Notes under the pieces: model-generated
What the model was told of the DNA's origin: nothing
Databases searched by the model: none
What the model saw: only the letters and a program-made list of their open reading frames with translations
Shown here: positions 49,858-63,200 of the stretch, in pieces
How positions within the stretch are numbered: the first letter of the stretch is position 1
How the letters are laid out: every line of letters begins with the position of its first letter
Source of the DNA: Udeniomyces pyricola
Taxonomy: Eukaryota > Basidiomycota > Tremellomycetes > Cystofilobasidiales > Mrakiaceae
DNA length: 64,000 nt
Reading direction: 5' to 3'
NCBI GenBank assembly: GCA_039545295.1
Contig: BCIK01000015.1
Span: 496,001-560,000 of the forward strand
Position numbers and translations under genes: made by a program

Positions 49858-51213
49858 ATGTCCTCCTCCATCTTTCCCGGGACCCCTTCCCACTCTGCCT
49901 CCCATCCTCCCCCTGCCAACGCCTCATCCACTCACCCATCCGATCAGCTGCCCGACTCCTTCTTCGAGGACGACCCCTTGCGAGCTTCGTCCGACGCGAC
50001 GACGACCGGCTCTCTCTACTGGCAGCGAGGCATGCAGAAGTGTCGACAGAACCCATTTGTCCCCATCGGTTCGTCACTTATTCCTCACCCCCTCTATCTC
50101 TCTCTCTCTCCCACACACACATGGCCTCACCCCCTTCCGACCCGGGTGGAGGCAAGGGATGATCCAACGACGAGCTAAAGCAAGCTTACGCCTTTCTCTT
50201 CTTCTGCCTTTCAATCTCCCTCTCTTCTCGACCATCGCTTGGTCTGTCCTCTTCTATCGACTTCTCGACTTGTCGCTCCATCAGCCATGGCCGCGACGTG
50301 CTATGCCCTGTACGGAGCTATGCGATCCGCTCGAGCAGGCAACTCGGTCCAGCTCCAAAAGTTCTTCCGATATCGAGTCCTGTTCGTCACATCGCTCGCT
50401 CATCCCTCTCTCATCCCTCTCAACTGAAGTTGTCTTGAATCATTCCGTCAAACACACAAAAGACCATCTCAGCCGATCTTCATGGATGTTAATCGGAAGC
50501 ATCATCAGGAGAAGATACGCCAAGCTCTCGGGCTAATATCTTTCGGTTCTTTCTGATTGAACGAATCCAGAGCTCAAGGCGCTGCCATTGCCGCCATTTG
50601 CATCGGAGCTGTCGTCAACGAGGGCGTCGACATCACTCAAACTCTCGGAAGTGTCCCTCGAAAGCTCCAGGAAGGTCGAGGTGAGTGAAAAGCGTCCTCT
50701 AATCGGGCCATCCGGGGCTAAGGAAGGAGCGCGTCGGGTCGTCAATCCAGGGCAAGGATCGCAGTAAGGGGTTTTGTGGGGTCTTTGCTGGTTCCATCTC
50801 TGGATCGCTCCTGACGCGCGATCAACTTTCTTATTCCCTTATCCTCAAATCTATCTCTTCCCTACTACTACCCAACCTCTTGTCATGGTTCAGCTCGAGC
50901 CAAAAAACGTAAAGAGGAAGCCGAGCGTCTGGCCGAAGAGGAAGAATACGAAGACTACGTTGAGCCTGCCATCGTCACGCCAAAGAAACTCCTCGCGACG
51001 AAAGATATCCCACGCTCTACCCGACCTGCCGGGTCGACATCCTCCGATGAACCGAAGAAGACAGTCACGGAGGAAGTTAGGGCGAGGATCGAGAGGGATC
51101 GACAGGACGATCTCGACGAGTTGGTTAAGAGGTTGGAGGCGGAATCGGGAGGAAGATCGGAGAGGACGAAGAGGTACTCTCCGAATAGTGCGGCTGCTCA
51201 AGCTTCGACGTAA
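49858..51213 (+). CDS. RCF1: HIG1-domain respiratory supercomplex factor 1
   Basis: Inner-membrane protein that associates with complexes III and IV. Exons 49858-50068, 50285-50381, 50571-50680, 50894-51213; 245 aa. The HIG1 domain is clear: CRQNPFVPIAMAATCYALYG (first membrane helix), MRSARAGNSVQLQKFFRYRV, then LAQGAAIAAICIGAVV (second helix). The first 50 residues are Ser/Pro-rich with FFEDDP. After the domain a charged, probably coiled-coil tail (ARAKKRKEEAERLAEEEEYED and ARIERDRQDDLDELVKRLEAE) extends about 100 residues, longer than in many Rcf1 proteins. Introns 1 and 2 both begin GTTCGT; using these sites is required to keep the domain in frame. Start chosen as the first ATG in exon 1 frame. 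Confidence 0.92.
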
Positions 51214-52035
51214 AGAGATGATGTAACATGAAGATCGCTAGTGTTGTTTGGGACAGGGAAAGGGAGCTCACGCATAGGAGGGACAGGAGCTTGTGAGCGA
51301 CGTGGAATCATCGAAGGAGATGAGTTTGAGGATATCGTTTGGCCTAGCTTTTTGATAGGTAACGATCAAACATCTCTTGTTGCTCATTCAGCTCTATGCT
51401 CGTACTTGTACCTCATCTATCAATCATCAATCGATTGGGAACATCAACAATAACCCGACCCGCAATCTAACACATCACTCACCTATCTATCCTCTGGCCC
51501 TTGCCTCCCGCATCGCTCTCCACCCCTTCCACCCACTTGAAACGTCCGTCCGTCGTCTTTCTAAATGAACAAACAAATGCTATCCCTTCTCACCCATCCA
51601 TCCGCCATCATACCCTCCTCCCTGCCTATCAATTCACGCTTGAAAACCTAAGCTGATACTCAAAGAGAAATCCAATCGACTGTCACTAGCTCGTTCACCT
51701 CACCTGATCACCTGACTCATGTAAATCTCATCTAAATGCAATCTTCCCCAACTTTCTTTACTTTTTTTTTTTCGTTGCTCTTCATGTTGTCGTCTTCGTC
51801 GTCGTCGTCGTATCTTGTCTAAATAAATTAGAAAAAAAAACTTTCGTATCCTAACTTGATGCTTCCTCATCTACGTTTCCACCAAACAAGTCCAAGTCCA
51901 AGTCCCAGTCCAAGCAAAACCAAACATGATATTGTTTGTACATATATATATTGTCTCTTGGGTACTCTGGGGACATGACATGACATGCAATCATGAATAC
52001 CCAAGCCAAGCCAAACCGAGCCGACTAGCCTCGGC
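51214..52035. other. convergent intergenic region RCF1 / cysteine synthase
   Basis: Contains an array of gtcgtcgtcgtc near 51795-51810 and direct repeats of ccaagtcc/ccaagcc near 51890-52020. No supported gene. Confidence 0.45.
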
Positions 52036-54517
52036 TCAATCAAGGACGGCATACTTTTGAAGGTGTTCCGGGATAGCAACGTCGAGTCCCTTCTCCTTGA
52101 GCCACTTTTTCGAAAACAACCGAGTTTGGTACCTGGGTTTCGACAGGGAGGGTGTGGGATAGCGACAAGACGGAAAGGGGGGGGGGGTGTTGCAAAGAGA
52201 GACCGAGTGAAGGATGGAGAGTTTTAGTTTCGTTTTTTTTTTTCAATCTTGGTTCTTCTTCTTCCTTTCGCAACTTCAAGTCATGCCACCTCCCGTTCAA
52301 CAATATTTCTCTCTTCTATCTTTCCTACCGAAAGCAAAAAAAAACTAATGAAAAAAAAAACTGAAGAAGCCCCACGTACCTATACGCTCCATCGCACAAG
52401 ATCGTCACGACCGTCTTTCCCTTACCCAACTTCTCCGCCACCTTCACGGCCGAAACGACGTTGAGGGCGGACGAAGCCCCAATGTAAAGCCCTTCCTTGT
52501 CGAGGAGATCGTAGATCATGTGGATGGATTCGGCATCGGGAATATGGACCGCGCCATCGAGGAGGTCAAAGTCGGGCGCGAGGTTGTCGGTCAGTCGACC
52601 CTGTCCAATGCCTATTTGTAAGAACAAAAGCGGTTTTTTTTTTTCAATTATGATGTCAAGGCGTAATGGGATGTGATTGGGACAGAGGAAAAGGTGGGGG
52701 GTTCAGGATAGTTATATGAGTACTCTTATTGATTTCCTCCTCATTCCTTTCCCATGACCCAAATCAGACCCATCTTCCATCTCTTTCCCTCTGCTTCTTC
52801 CTATAAACACCTCCTCACCCCCTCTTCCCCTTCGAAGAAACAAAACAAACACGAAAAACGAAAGAAAAAAAAAACTCACCCTCAGTAATACTTCCCGTCC
52901 CCGTCCTCTCCTTAATCCCTTCCTCCTTAAACTTGAACAACACACTCCCCGGCGGATCCGCCAAGAAGCACTTTACGCTCCCTCCACTCTTCTCCTTCAA
53001 GTATCTCGTCACCCCCGCCAACGTTCCGCCCGTCCCCGTCGCACAGACAAACGCATCGAGGCCGGTTTCGCGGGTTTGGGCCCAGATTTCGGGACCGGTC
53101 GAATCGATGTGAGCTTGTCGGTTGGCGGGGTTGTCGAATTGGTTGGTCCAGACGGCGTTGTCGAGCGATTCGGCATACCGCGCGGCTTGATGGTTGTAAT
53201 TTTGAGGGTTGTCAAAGGGAACCGCTGTGACGAGAAGAAAAGAAGGCCAGGAGGGAGGGGAGGGAAGGGGAGCAAACACAAACGAACAACCAACCAAGAG
53301 ACGAAGGGTTGAATCAGGAGATAAAGGCAGGAAGGGAATCAGCAACGGAATGGGGGAAAGGAGGAAACGAAGGGATGTTTGGCTCTCAAGTGACAAGGGC
53401 TTTTTACCAGGTACAGGGCGAACATCAGCTCCCAGCATCTTGAGAAGGTCAATCTTCTCCTGAGACTGCGAATGAGTTTCCGATAAGATGCAACCATACC
53501 AACACCGAAATCAAAATCGAGAAAGAAAGAAAGAAAATAAACATCAGCTTAAGTTTCTGTTTTGTTTTGTTGGAAAGACAAGCGTTTTACGGATCCTCTT
53601 CAGATGCGATGTTGAAGAATTTGGTTGGTGGAGAGGGACAGGACAAATGAGGGTACGATGTCGATGACATACCTGATTTGAAGGCATGTAGATGACACAC
53701 TTGTAACCCTTGGCTCGACAGACATGGGCGAGACCGATCCCGGTGTTTCCAGCGGTACCTTCGACGATAGTTCCTCCCGGTTTGATCAAACCTATAACCA
53801 AACCGACGCAACCCCAATCCATACCCGAGGCAGCGCCAACACCAACGGCAGAACAAGACCCACACCATCAGCATCGAGACCACGATCCTTGTGCGGAATA
53901 GATCTCAAAGATCGCACCCTTTTCCTCAGCATTCTTGACGACCCAGAGCGCTGCTCGGTCCTTGACGGACCCTCCCGGGTTCTGAAATTCGGCCTTGCCA
54001 AGGATGTTGCACCCAGTTTGCTCAGAGAGATGCCTCAGGCGAATCTAAAGCTCATAGTCGATTGCAACAGAAGAAAAATAATAATAATAAAAAACCCCAA
54101 AAGTTAGCGAGACGAAGAGAAAGAGGTAAAAAGAAAGAAAAAAAAGGATAGCGGAGTGGATGAATCAGCCGTGGCGTGGCGCCGCCCATAGCTTGGGCGG
54201 AGTAGTGATGGGAGCTGGCGGGTTCGGCAGAGGACCAAGGCGACACTCACAAGAGGGGNGTTTCTGTGGCAAAAGAAGACAAGAGCTGTCGATCAACACG
54301 TGTCGTTCTCTGCGACAGACCATGAGTTTTCTATAGCCGCCAGGTGGTGGTGATGAGGAGCGATTAGAAAGGGAGAAAGAGAGACGAACCCGACTGATCC
54401 CACGAAGCCATCGACGGGACCGGCATGAGCTGGGAGGGTCGAATACGCAACCCGCTTGAGAGCGGTTGACGTTATGGGTGTGGCCGCTCTGGACGAAGCG
54501 GTACGAAGGGCGAACAT
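52036..54517 (-). CDS. PLP-dependent cysteine synthase, mitochondrial type
   Basis: O-acetylserine (or O-acetylhomoserine-linked) sulfhydrylase family enzyme making cysteine. Exons 54517-54390, 54263-54251 (13 nt), 54044-53918, 53791-53673, 53465-53408, 53224-52880, 52611-52380, 52132-52036; 372 aa. The N-terminus [20 protein letters not shown] is a mitochondrial presequence. Then: GN-x-PL (the x codon contains the N at 54259; A would give the usual Thr), [17 protein letters not shown] (PLP-binding Lys), [14 protein letters not shown] (phosphate/substrate loop), [25 protein letters not shown], and [12 protein letters not shown] near the C-terminus (PLP ring Ser region). Intron 1 starts GTTCGT. 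The tail ([18 protein letters not shown]) matches fungal homologues of the Cys12/Cys2 type, which I recall from family knowledge only. Confidence 0.93.
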
Positions 54518-55631
54518 GTGAGTAGGTGGGCAAGAACCAATGAAAGCCAGATGGGAGTCGTTGGGGGTGGAAATGAAAGCTAGCAGCAAGTCGAGCTTGA
54601 TGGATGATCTATCTAGCTTCTGTGCTCTCTGCGGATGGGTCGACCGGAACAGTGGCCAACGAAAAAACACGAAATGACGCCATCATTTTCCACACCCTCG
54701 ACTTGTTATATACGAATACTCAAACACATCAGTCATATTTCGTGTGCTGTCAGAGCGCTCCGGCCCTTTGTGCAGGTCAACGAGATCAAACCACCGAGCA
54801 AACCCTTTTCCCAGCCCTGATATATGTGCGTGGCAAACGAAACAGCATACATGACGGGCGATTAGGTGAGTGTCTATATATATGCGCGAACCAAGACTGA
54901 AACGAAGATTTGATAAGATTGAATAGCACTTGTATATAAGAAAACCGATGAACACAAAACCAGTGCCCCGACACGCCAATATGGCCAAGGTGGATGAAAA
55001 TGATTAAAGGATCACTTGATTCATGGGAAGGAACACGCCGTTACTAGATTGAGAAGAGGAGAAGTTCAAGTGGGACTAGATCGATAGGGGTACAACAAAC
55101 ATGCGAAATTCGAGGGAGTAAGTGACACTAAAGGAAAGATGAAGGGGGGGGGGGACAGGGAGCAAGGAGATAGATAGTGGAAGTCGGGGGTAAACAGAAG
55201 AAGCGTAAATGATAATCACACACACATATAAGACAAACATGATAGACTGTGAAGAAACGCAATGTAGATGTCAAAAGATGAGGGTGCAAACGAGTTTATC
55301 AAGAAAGCAGGGGGGGTGGATATCGGAAGAAAACACAAAGTTCGGGAAAGAGAAGGTTTGCTCAAGAGGAAATCTACGCGAGTGAGAACAGGACGTGGGA
55401 TTAGGGGAGAAAGTGAGGAAAAAAAGAGAGCAAGGTGTTGATAGATGCAAGGGGTAACGATGTGATGTCAAGGAAAGAAGACAGAGGATTGGAGATTCTG
55501 AGGGAAATTGAAACAGGTCAAGTCAGAAATGGTCTGGTCTCCCCTCGTCATCCAAGTGGAAGAATTGGCTGAGGAGAACGAAGAAAGAAAAAAGAAGAAG
55601 AAGCAAGGACGGTAAGATGAACAGTCGTGGT
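54518..55631. other. intergenic, cysteine synthase promoter and kinase 3' flank
   Basis: Both neighbours are on the minus strand. About 1.1 kb without a supported gene; G11 run near 55145-55155 and (CA)n at 55219-55226. Confidence 0.45.
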
Positions 55632-56453
55632 TCAACCGACCGCAGCGGCTCGAAGCTTGCTAAGAAGCTCATCGATCTTGTCTGAAAAGGTCAAAAAGAA
55701 CAAAAAGAAAAAGAAAAACGAAGAGAAAGGATCTCGAGCGTGAGTCACCCGTAGAGAACGAAGCGAGACTGCGAGCGACGTGATTCATGGCAAAGCCAGA
55801 CGTACATGGTTTGATAAACACGCTGTCCATTCCAGCAGCCTAAGAGCATATCAAAGTTGGTTTACAGCAAATCGGATCAGGTAATCAGCACGTTGGGACG
55901 GAGAACGTAAAGAGGCAAGAGTCTTCTATCCACGTACGAGGGCGACGTCGATCTGGGCTTGTCTTGCGTTGCCAGTCTGCTCGGACAAGGAAAGACGCAA
56001 CCAGATCTTTGGTCAACTTGAAGGACAACCAGAGGAGAGAGAGAGGAAGGAAGAAGAAGCAAATGCTGATCCATATACGTACAAGCGCAAACACCAGGTT
56101 CCGTTTCATCAGCTTGCCTTCCCTTTCGTCGCTACGGATCTGTTTGATGGCCTGAATACCCGTCATCCTCGGCATCTCTATGTCCAGCAGAATACAATCG
56201 AACCAACTTCCTTGGTTCGCTTTCGCCTGGGATGATCCCGAAATCAGACGAGATCGGTCAGAAAGGAGTTAGGTTGGGGCCGATGCATGAAGTCGTTTGG
56301 CGTTGGTCGAAGAGAAGAGTGAGTGAAAGAGTCAATGCACCTCGATCGCGCCCAACGCCTCAAGTCCATCCGAGGTGACGGTAGTTAGGAAGCCCGCCTT
56401 GGTTAATTGTCGTTGAAGGACCCGCTGATTGATGAGGTTATCTGTCACATCAC

Positions 56454-56487
<34 letters not shown>

Positions 56488-57164
56488 GCGTTAGATCCTC
56501 CATTGACCAGACGATGACATGATCAAAAGGTGTCATTCCAGACAGTGACCATTACATAATTGGAGATAAAAGTTGGCAAGAAAGGAGGAGACAAGGTGCG
56601 AACCTTCGACGATCAAGATGTCCAAAGCTCGACTGGGTGCGACGGGTGGCGTGGCCACTTTGGGAGGCAAGCTCTCGAGGGGCATCGGTGGCATCGATGC
56701 CGGTAAACCGATTTTGATATGGAATCGGAACGCTAATCAGAAAAACACAGTCCGAACAAGGTCAGGCATCGAATCCAACTGTCGACGAGTCGTGATAGAA
56801 AGACAGGGCGACGTACTACTTCCTTCTCCCTTTTCGCTCGAGACCTCGATGCGACCGTCCATGAGCTCCGTGATGGCTCTCGAGACTAAACCAGAACCAA
56901 GTTTCGTGAGACGCAAATCGATGAGTATCTGGTCGGGAGATAGATATCCTCGACTATGCACGAGCCGTCAAGTCTACGAACCATACAATCCCAGACCACT
57001 CCCCCCAAAGACGGCGTGCGTTTCAGGCGAAGCTTGTCGGAACTTTTGGAATAGTCGCTTCAACTCGTCTTGAGTCAGGCCTGAAGATACCAGCAATGAG
57101 GTCGCCGAGAGAGGTGAGAGATGAAATGGGGTAGGTCATCAGCGTCATCAGTTAAGCAACTTCG

Positions 57165-57202
<38 letters not shown>

Positions 57203-60200
57203 CCCACCAGGTCCGGTATCCTGAACGGCGCCATAAAGCCAAACGTCGTCTCCGGGCTCGAAGCACGACATATCCTGGACATCCTGGACGGAAGGGGGTA
57301 GGCACGAGTCGTCGATGGGCGGTGAAGTTCGAATCTGCAGAAAACACAAAACAAAAACGAACAAACATCGCATCAGTCGCGTCAGTTCAAATCTCACCAT
57401 TCAAACTTTATGAGAATTAGGGAAAGCAAGGAAAAAGAAATTCGAACCTCGACGTGCATCGTAATGTTTCGCACGGCAGAGCCAGCCGTAAACCGGATGG
57501 CGTTCGAAAGCTGCGATGATACCAAATCAACGTCAGTCCGATCCACCTCTTCCAGGCGTCGCTATCGTTGAAACACCCATCACCCTCGAATCCATTAAAA
57601 ACAACGCACCAAATTGACCCTAGAAGGCGACAAACGAGAACAACGACCCAAAATCAGTACTTCCGATTTCGGCTCAACATCATCGACATCATCGTTACCA
57701 AGACGTCAAGTGACGTACCAAACCTGGTTGAGCCGGACGGCATCTGTGAGAATGACCGTCCGACCAGCAGCAGCCATGACCGAAAACGTAGGACCAAGCC
57801 GCAAAGTGAGATGAATGCGTTTGAGCCGGCTACATACAGCGAGGAGAAGTCAGGTTGGCGTCAGCTCGATCTCTCTCACTCGTTGTGTAGGCTCAAGATC
57901 AACGGTCTCAGTCAGGCGATGGACTAACCATTCGTTTCCAAAGACAGTCACTCTGAGCGATCAGAACCAACACAAGCTTATTAGTTCTTCATCGCACGAT
58001 ACGGCACTCGTAGACACGTCAAAGACATCGAGCGGAAGGAAGGGCGAGGGACGAAACTGAAGACGAAGCAAAAAACGACCCAACATTTGAAAGAAAAAAA
58101 ATGTCTGACGTACACTCTCTGACATTCCTTTTGCAAATCCATCTCGACCCTAAAGATCTCCAACGTGGACAGTTGGATACGAGCCAAGCTGAGGACATCG
58201 TTTGCGATCCTCTCCATGGATTGGCCCATCTGAACGATGGCATCGAGGCCTTCGAGGTCTTCTTCAATCATGTGATTCAAGCTAGCCGTCGGCAGGAGAC
58301 CGGTGTTGGTGTCGAGGGCCTTGATCAGCTCGCTGTGGAGCATGCTGAGATTGTCTTTGGCGAGGGAGGCATCTGAAGAAGAGAAGAAAGTGCAACAACC
58401 CATCAGCTGTCCCTTCAAGGTCAAACATGGAGGCCATACGAGGAGCACGAGGAGCACGAGGGGTGAAGATATATATATATAGAAAGAGAAACACACTTTG
58501 GATGATAGCACTTGATGGAGAAAGAGTTTTCAGCAATACAGGAAGCACAAGCGAAAAAGAAAAACCAAGGGATCACCACAAATGTCAATCCATTCGGTTC
58601 TGATTCTGACAGACAAGAAAGCACGCCAAAGACAATCGACTGACGATACTGGGTTTCGCAGCTCGTGGGACCTTAAAAAGAAGCAGACTCGGTTCATCAG
58701 CAGTAGTTACAAGCGATATGGGTCGATTGGGGTTCCTACGCGCTTCATCCATCCAAGATCAACTTACGTAACCTGCGAGATGAATGTGCGAGGCACCGGA
58801 GAAAGCCACAGATGAAATCGTCAGCTAAGGGCCTTTCACAGCCCCGAACAACTTACTCAGACGAAGTCAAGACCAAAGATTTGGAGGCAAACTCACGTCC
58901 ATCAACAACTCCTGCTGCCGTCTTTGCTCTTCAGCCTTTTCTCTCTGTTCTTCGGCTTCTTTAGCTCGAAGCTGGATATCGGCCGTTCGCTGGTTGTAGT
59001 TGCGCTCCAACTCGATTCGGCGCTTGCCCATTTGCATCTAGGGGTTGATCCGGAAGAAAGGGGGAACGGATCTGTGTCAATAAGAAATGAAACGATGGCA
59101 ACACCCTTTTACATATACAGGTCGACAAGCCTTCCCCGCTCCCTCCTCCCCCCAAAAAAAACCAAACAAAAAACAATGAGGTGTGCATACCTGAAGATGG
59201 GATCGAGCAACGAGCTCTTTGCTAGAGAACGGCTTGGCCAACACATCTACCGCACCAACACCGAGTATCATCAGCATCAACCCCAGTCATAACCCAATCC
59301 TAAAGACAGGAAGCAAAGCCCTTAGGTCCTAAGAAAGTGATCGTCACTAACCTTCAGCGCCCATGAGGATTGTTTCGACTCGATCATCGGCCGAGCTCTT
59401 GGCCGTAACAAAGATGAGGGGTACCAGCGCGAGTTCCGTATCGGATGTTCTGATAGCCTCCAGCAATTCTGGACCCGACATGCGCGGCATCATGACATCT
59501 GCGACGATCAACGCTGGCTGGTGTTTTCGGGCAAATTCGAGCGCTTCAAAGCCATCTCGCGCTTCTTTGACAGTGCAGTATTGACCCAAGATCGTGGTGA
59601 GATAGTGACGCATATCGCTTTAAAGAGCAGGAAGAGCGAAACCAAGACGACTTGTCAATCTACCAGATCGTCCCTCGTTCGATCCATACTGTACAACACA
59701 TCGGCCAGATCACTTACGCGTTATCGTCAACGACCAGGATGAGGTCTTTCTCGGTCCAGAACAGCGTGGATGGATCGATACTCGATGGAGGGTTTGAGTC
59801 GGTCGAAGATGACACGACCGATCCACCTCCGGCCGAGGATGACGAGCCATACGATTCGTACGTCCCTTGAGCGGACCAGAGACTCATTTCTTGAACCACG
59901 CCCCGGGTAGTTTTGTGTGCCGCCGCCATGGGCATCTCCGAAGACGGGGTCTCGATGATACGGTCAGCTGGCAAGTGAGCGCGACCGAGAGGGATCTTGA
60001 CGGTAAAGGTCGAACCGTGAACGCCCGTCTCGGATTCCTCAGATGTTGAAGATTCGATGGTGAGCGTGCCACAATGGACATTGATGAGCTCGGTGACGAG
60101 TGACAACTATCGGAAAAGAAATTCGAGATATGAAAGCGAATGGTAGAGAGTAGAGAAGGAAGACGATATATGCCTCAGATCAGCTTCATCCTTCGGCTGA

Positions 60201-63200
60201 AGAAGGGAGAATCAAAAGATGAGTATCAAGACGCACCCCGATACCAGTTCCCTCAAAGGATCTGCCATGAGATGAGACCCGGTGGAATCGAGAGGTGACC
60301 TTATCTATGTCCTCCCCTACAGGACCAGCAGAATCGATGAAGCCGAGCAAACAAAACGACATAGAAAGTCAGCCCAACGTCTCTAGACGGCTCGCTAGAA
60401 GAAAGAAAGAAAGAAACAAAGAAAACCGAGCGCCACGCACTTGGAATGCCGATACCCGACTAGTGATAGCCCGGATAGAACAAAGCGTACAAAGAAAGGT
60501 CAGCTTCACTTCCATTAACGCGCGATCCAACCCGAATCTCATACCAGCAAGTAGTCTTACGTCTTTGACTCCAAACTCGACGTGGGTCGGGCCGTATTTG
60601 AGGTGAATGCGAATCGAGCCCGATAGGCAGTACTTGTAAGCGTTGCTGTAGGCATATACACGCATGTCAAAATGTTAGCCAACAGCAACGACGACCGAAT
60701 CTTCAGCAGAAATCGCGAGAAACGAGAGTTAGACCAAGAGAGGGGAGGACGTGGTGGGTAGCTTTGGACATACGAAAGCAAGTTGAGCACGATTTTCTCC
60801 CACTGAGCATAACACAACGTACAAAGACGAAACCCGGGTCGCTATCAGCTTTGCCACCTCTGTTCGCCCAGTGTTCTAGGCGAGCAAGGCCTTTCCGGTT
60901 GCAGCGAGAAAGCATAGAGAGGTCGAAATGAAAGACGCACCAAGTCGGGATCTACGTAGACAGGAACAGGATTATTTTGCTCGCATTCGACCGAGTAGGC
61001 AATGCCGCCGGCTTCAATCGCAGCTCTGCAACAAAAGACACGGACGGCGACCTCACAAATCAACAAACCAAGCTTCTGGTGCTTCCCTCGTAACAGAAGA
61101 AGAACATTAATGATGATAGCACCAAACGAAGCTGAGATGAGAAGACGAACCTGAAGAGACTCGCGAGATTAGCCGTATCCATGCCGAGGTTCCGCGGCGA
61201 AAACGTGCCGTTCATCCGGCCGGCCTCGACTCGAGAAACGTCCATTCTAAAAGGAGAGCAAAATAAGAACCCATATCACACAAGTTAGCAATCGCTCTTT
61301 GTTGTTGTTCGAGAGCACTGAGAGAGGACGATAAGACGAGAAGCAAGAGGGAGGAACGCACAGCATATCGACGAGTCGGCCTAGTCGATCAATGTTCCGA
61401 GATGCAACCGAGAGGAGGTTTTTACGATCTTTGCGGTCTTCTTTCGCAAGGAGATCGTTGATGGGACCTAGAGCAAAAAAAAAACATTAACGAAGAACCA
61501 AAAGTCAAAAACTCATATCAAACAACTTATATCGGGGAAGCGAGCGAGATCAAGAACATGTCAACGTATAGTGACGGGTCTTGTGAGAGAAAAAAATGAT
61601 AATTATACCTTGGATCAAAGTCAGAGGCGTTCGAAGTTCATGAGAGATATTGCTGAAGAAAGTCGTTTTGGCCCGATCTAGTTGAGAAAGTCTTTTTTGA
61701 ATTCAAACACAAAACACACAAAAAAAAAACATAAGAAGAAAATGACCAACGAACGAACGAACGAAGCAACGATGTGAGTATGAGCGAACGTCATCTGCAA
61801 CTCCCCAGCCCAAAGCACAGCAGCACTTAGGCAAACTCTGAAACAAGCTGAACAGATGACGTGCGGAGATGAACGTACTCTTCTGTCCTCAAGACCTGAG
61901 CAGCAAAGCTCAAGACGGACGTCAAAGCGCTACCTAGCTGGAGCTTCAGCATGCGTAACCAGCTCTAAGTATCGGGTAAACCATCGGTACGACACATCAA
62001 AAACATTGAGGTGGTTGTAAAGGTAACACCGCAAAGGTAAGGGACGATGAGTCTATGCACTAAGGAGGCACGAGGTTTTCTTCCCACGGTCAAAAGCACG
62101 CACCCGGTAATCATCGTCAAACGGTCGCTTGACGTTGAGTCCGACGATCAGGACCGTTTGGGTTTTCAATCCCACAACCCCAGTCTCATCATCTACTTCC
62201 TCGGCATCACCACCAATGGGAATGACAAGTGCTTTCGTTGGCAGCTCATCGAACGCTCGAAGGTCGAACCCTCTCACGAGTTCGGAACAGTCTTCGACCA
62301 AGATCGATCGTTTCCTCGCGACGGCCTGAGCGACAGGGAAAGGGTATGGTTTCATCGTGGCTTCTATGTCGCATATCGTCCGACAGCGAGCGTTTCCATT
62401 GGGAAGAGTGTAGTCGGAGCAAGATGAGATGGAGTCGGACAAGATCGTGTCGGATTGGAGAGAGAGTGACCGAGGAGGCAGTGGGGTCGGAGGACTGCTA
62501 GGTGTCGAGTGCTGATCATGGGTGCTGAGAGATGGGCGAGTAGATATGGGTTGGGACGCTGGTATCGGAGGTGGAACGACGGTGTTGAGGATGAGCGAGG
62601 AGGGGGCCGAGGGATGACGCTCGGGGACTCCAATCGAACCCACGAGGTTTAATCGCATGTTGGCATAATTGGCATGATGGCTGGCCGATGTTTCGGCTGC
62701 CATGAGACCGGAAACAAACCATGAGGACGATAAAAGGTATAACGAGGGAGTAGAATATGATGTATGCGAAGGGGGAGGGGAAACAAGGGGGGAAGGAGAG
62801 AGAAGGAGGTGATAAGCGTCGTTCAGGACCAACGCAGGCCACAGAGTAGCAAAACGCGTCACGCACAGGTATCGACGCCGTGATAGAGCATCATGAACGG
62901 AATGTCCTTGGGGTTCTCCCGCAAAGAGTCGATGACGGCTTCCGCCAGCTCTTCGAGCGAGCGAGCCGTGGTGGTCGATTGAGCTAGATTACGCAACACT
63001 TGCAATCGCCGTTCGGCAAGAACCTTGCTCGTCACTTCGTAGCAGGTATTCAGGCATCCGCCGTTGCGGCCGTCTTCGATCTGGGGTGTTTGAGGAATGA
63101 AAAGCTTTGTCAGATCCAATTCGTCTTGACCAGAGCAAATCATCTGAGTCAAGTAGAAAAGGAACGACGAGACTGACCTCGATTGGTGTGAAGCCCCACT

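Noticed and set aside
62047..62427. Plus-strand frame in the kinase GAF-like exon
   Set aside because: Antisense shadow of the well-supported kinase exon 62104-62696.
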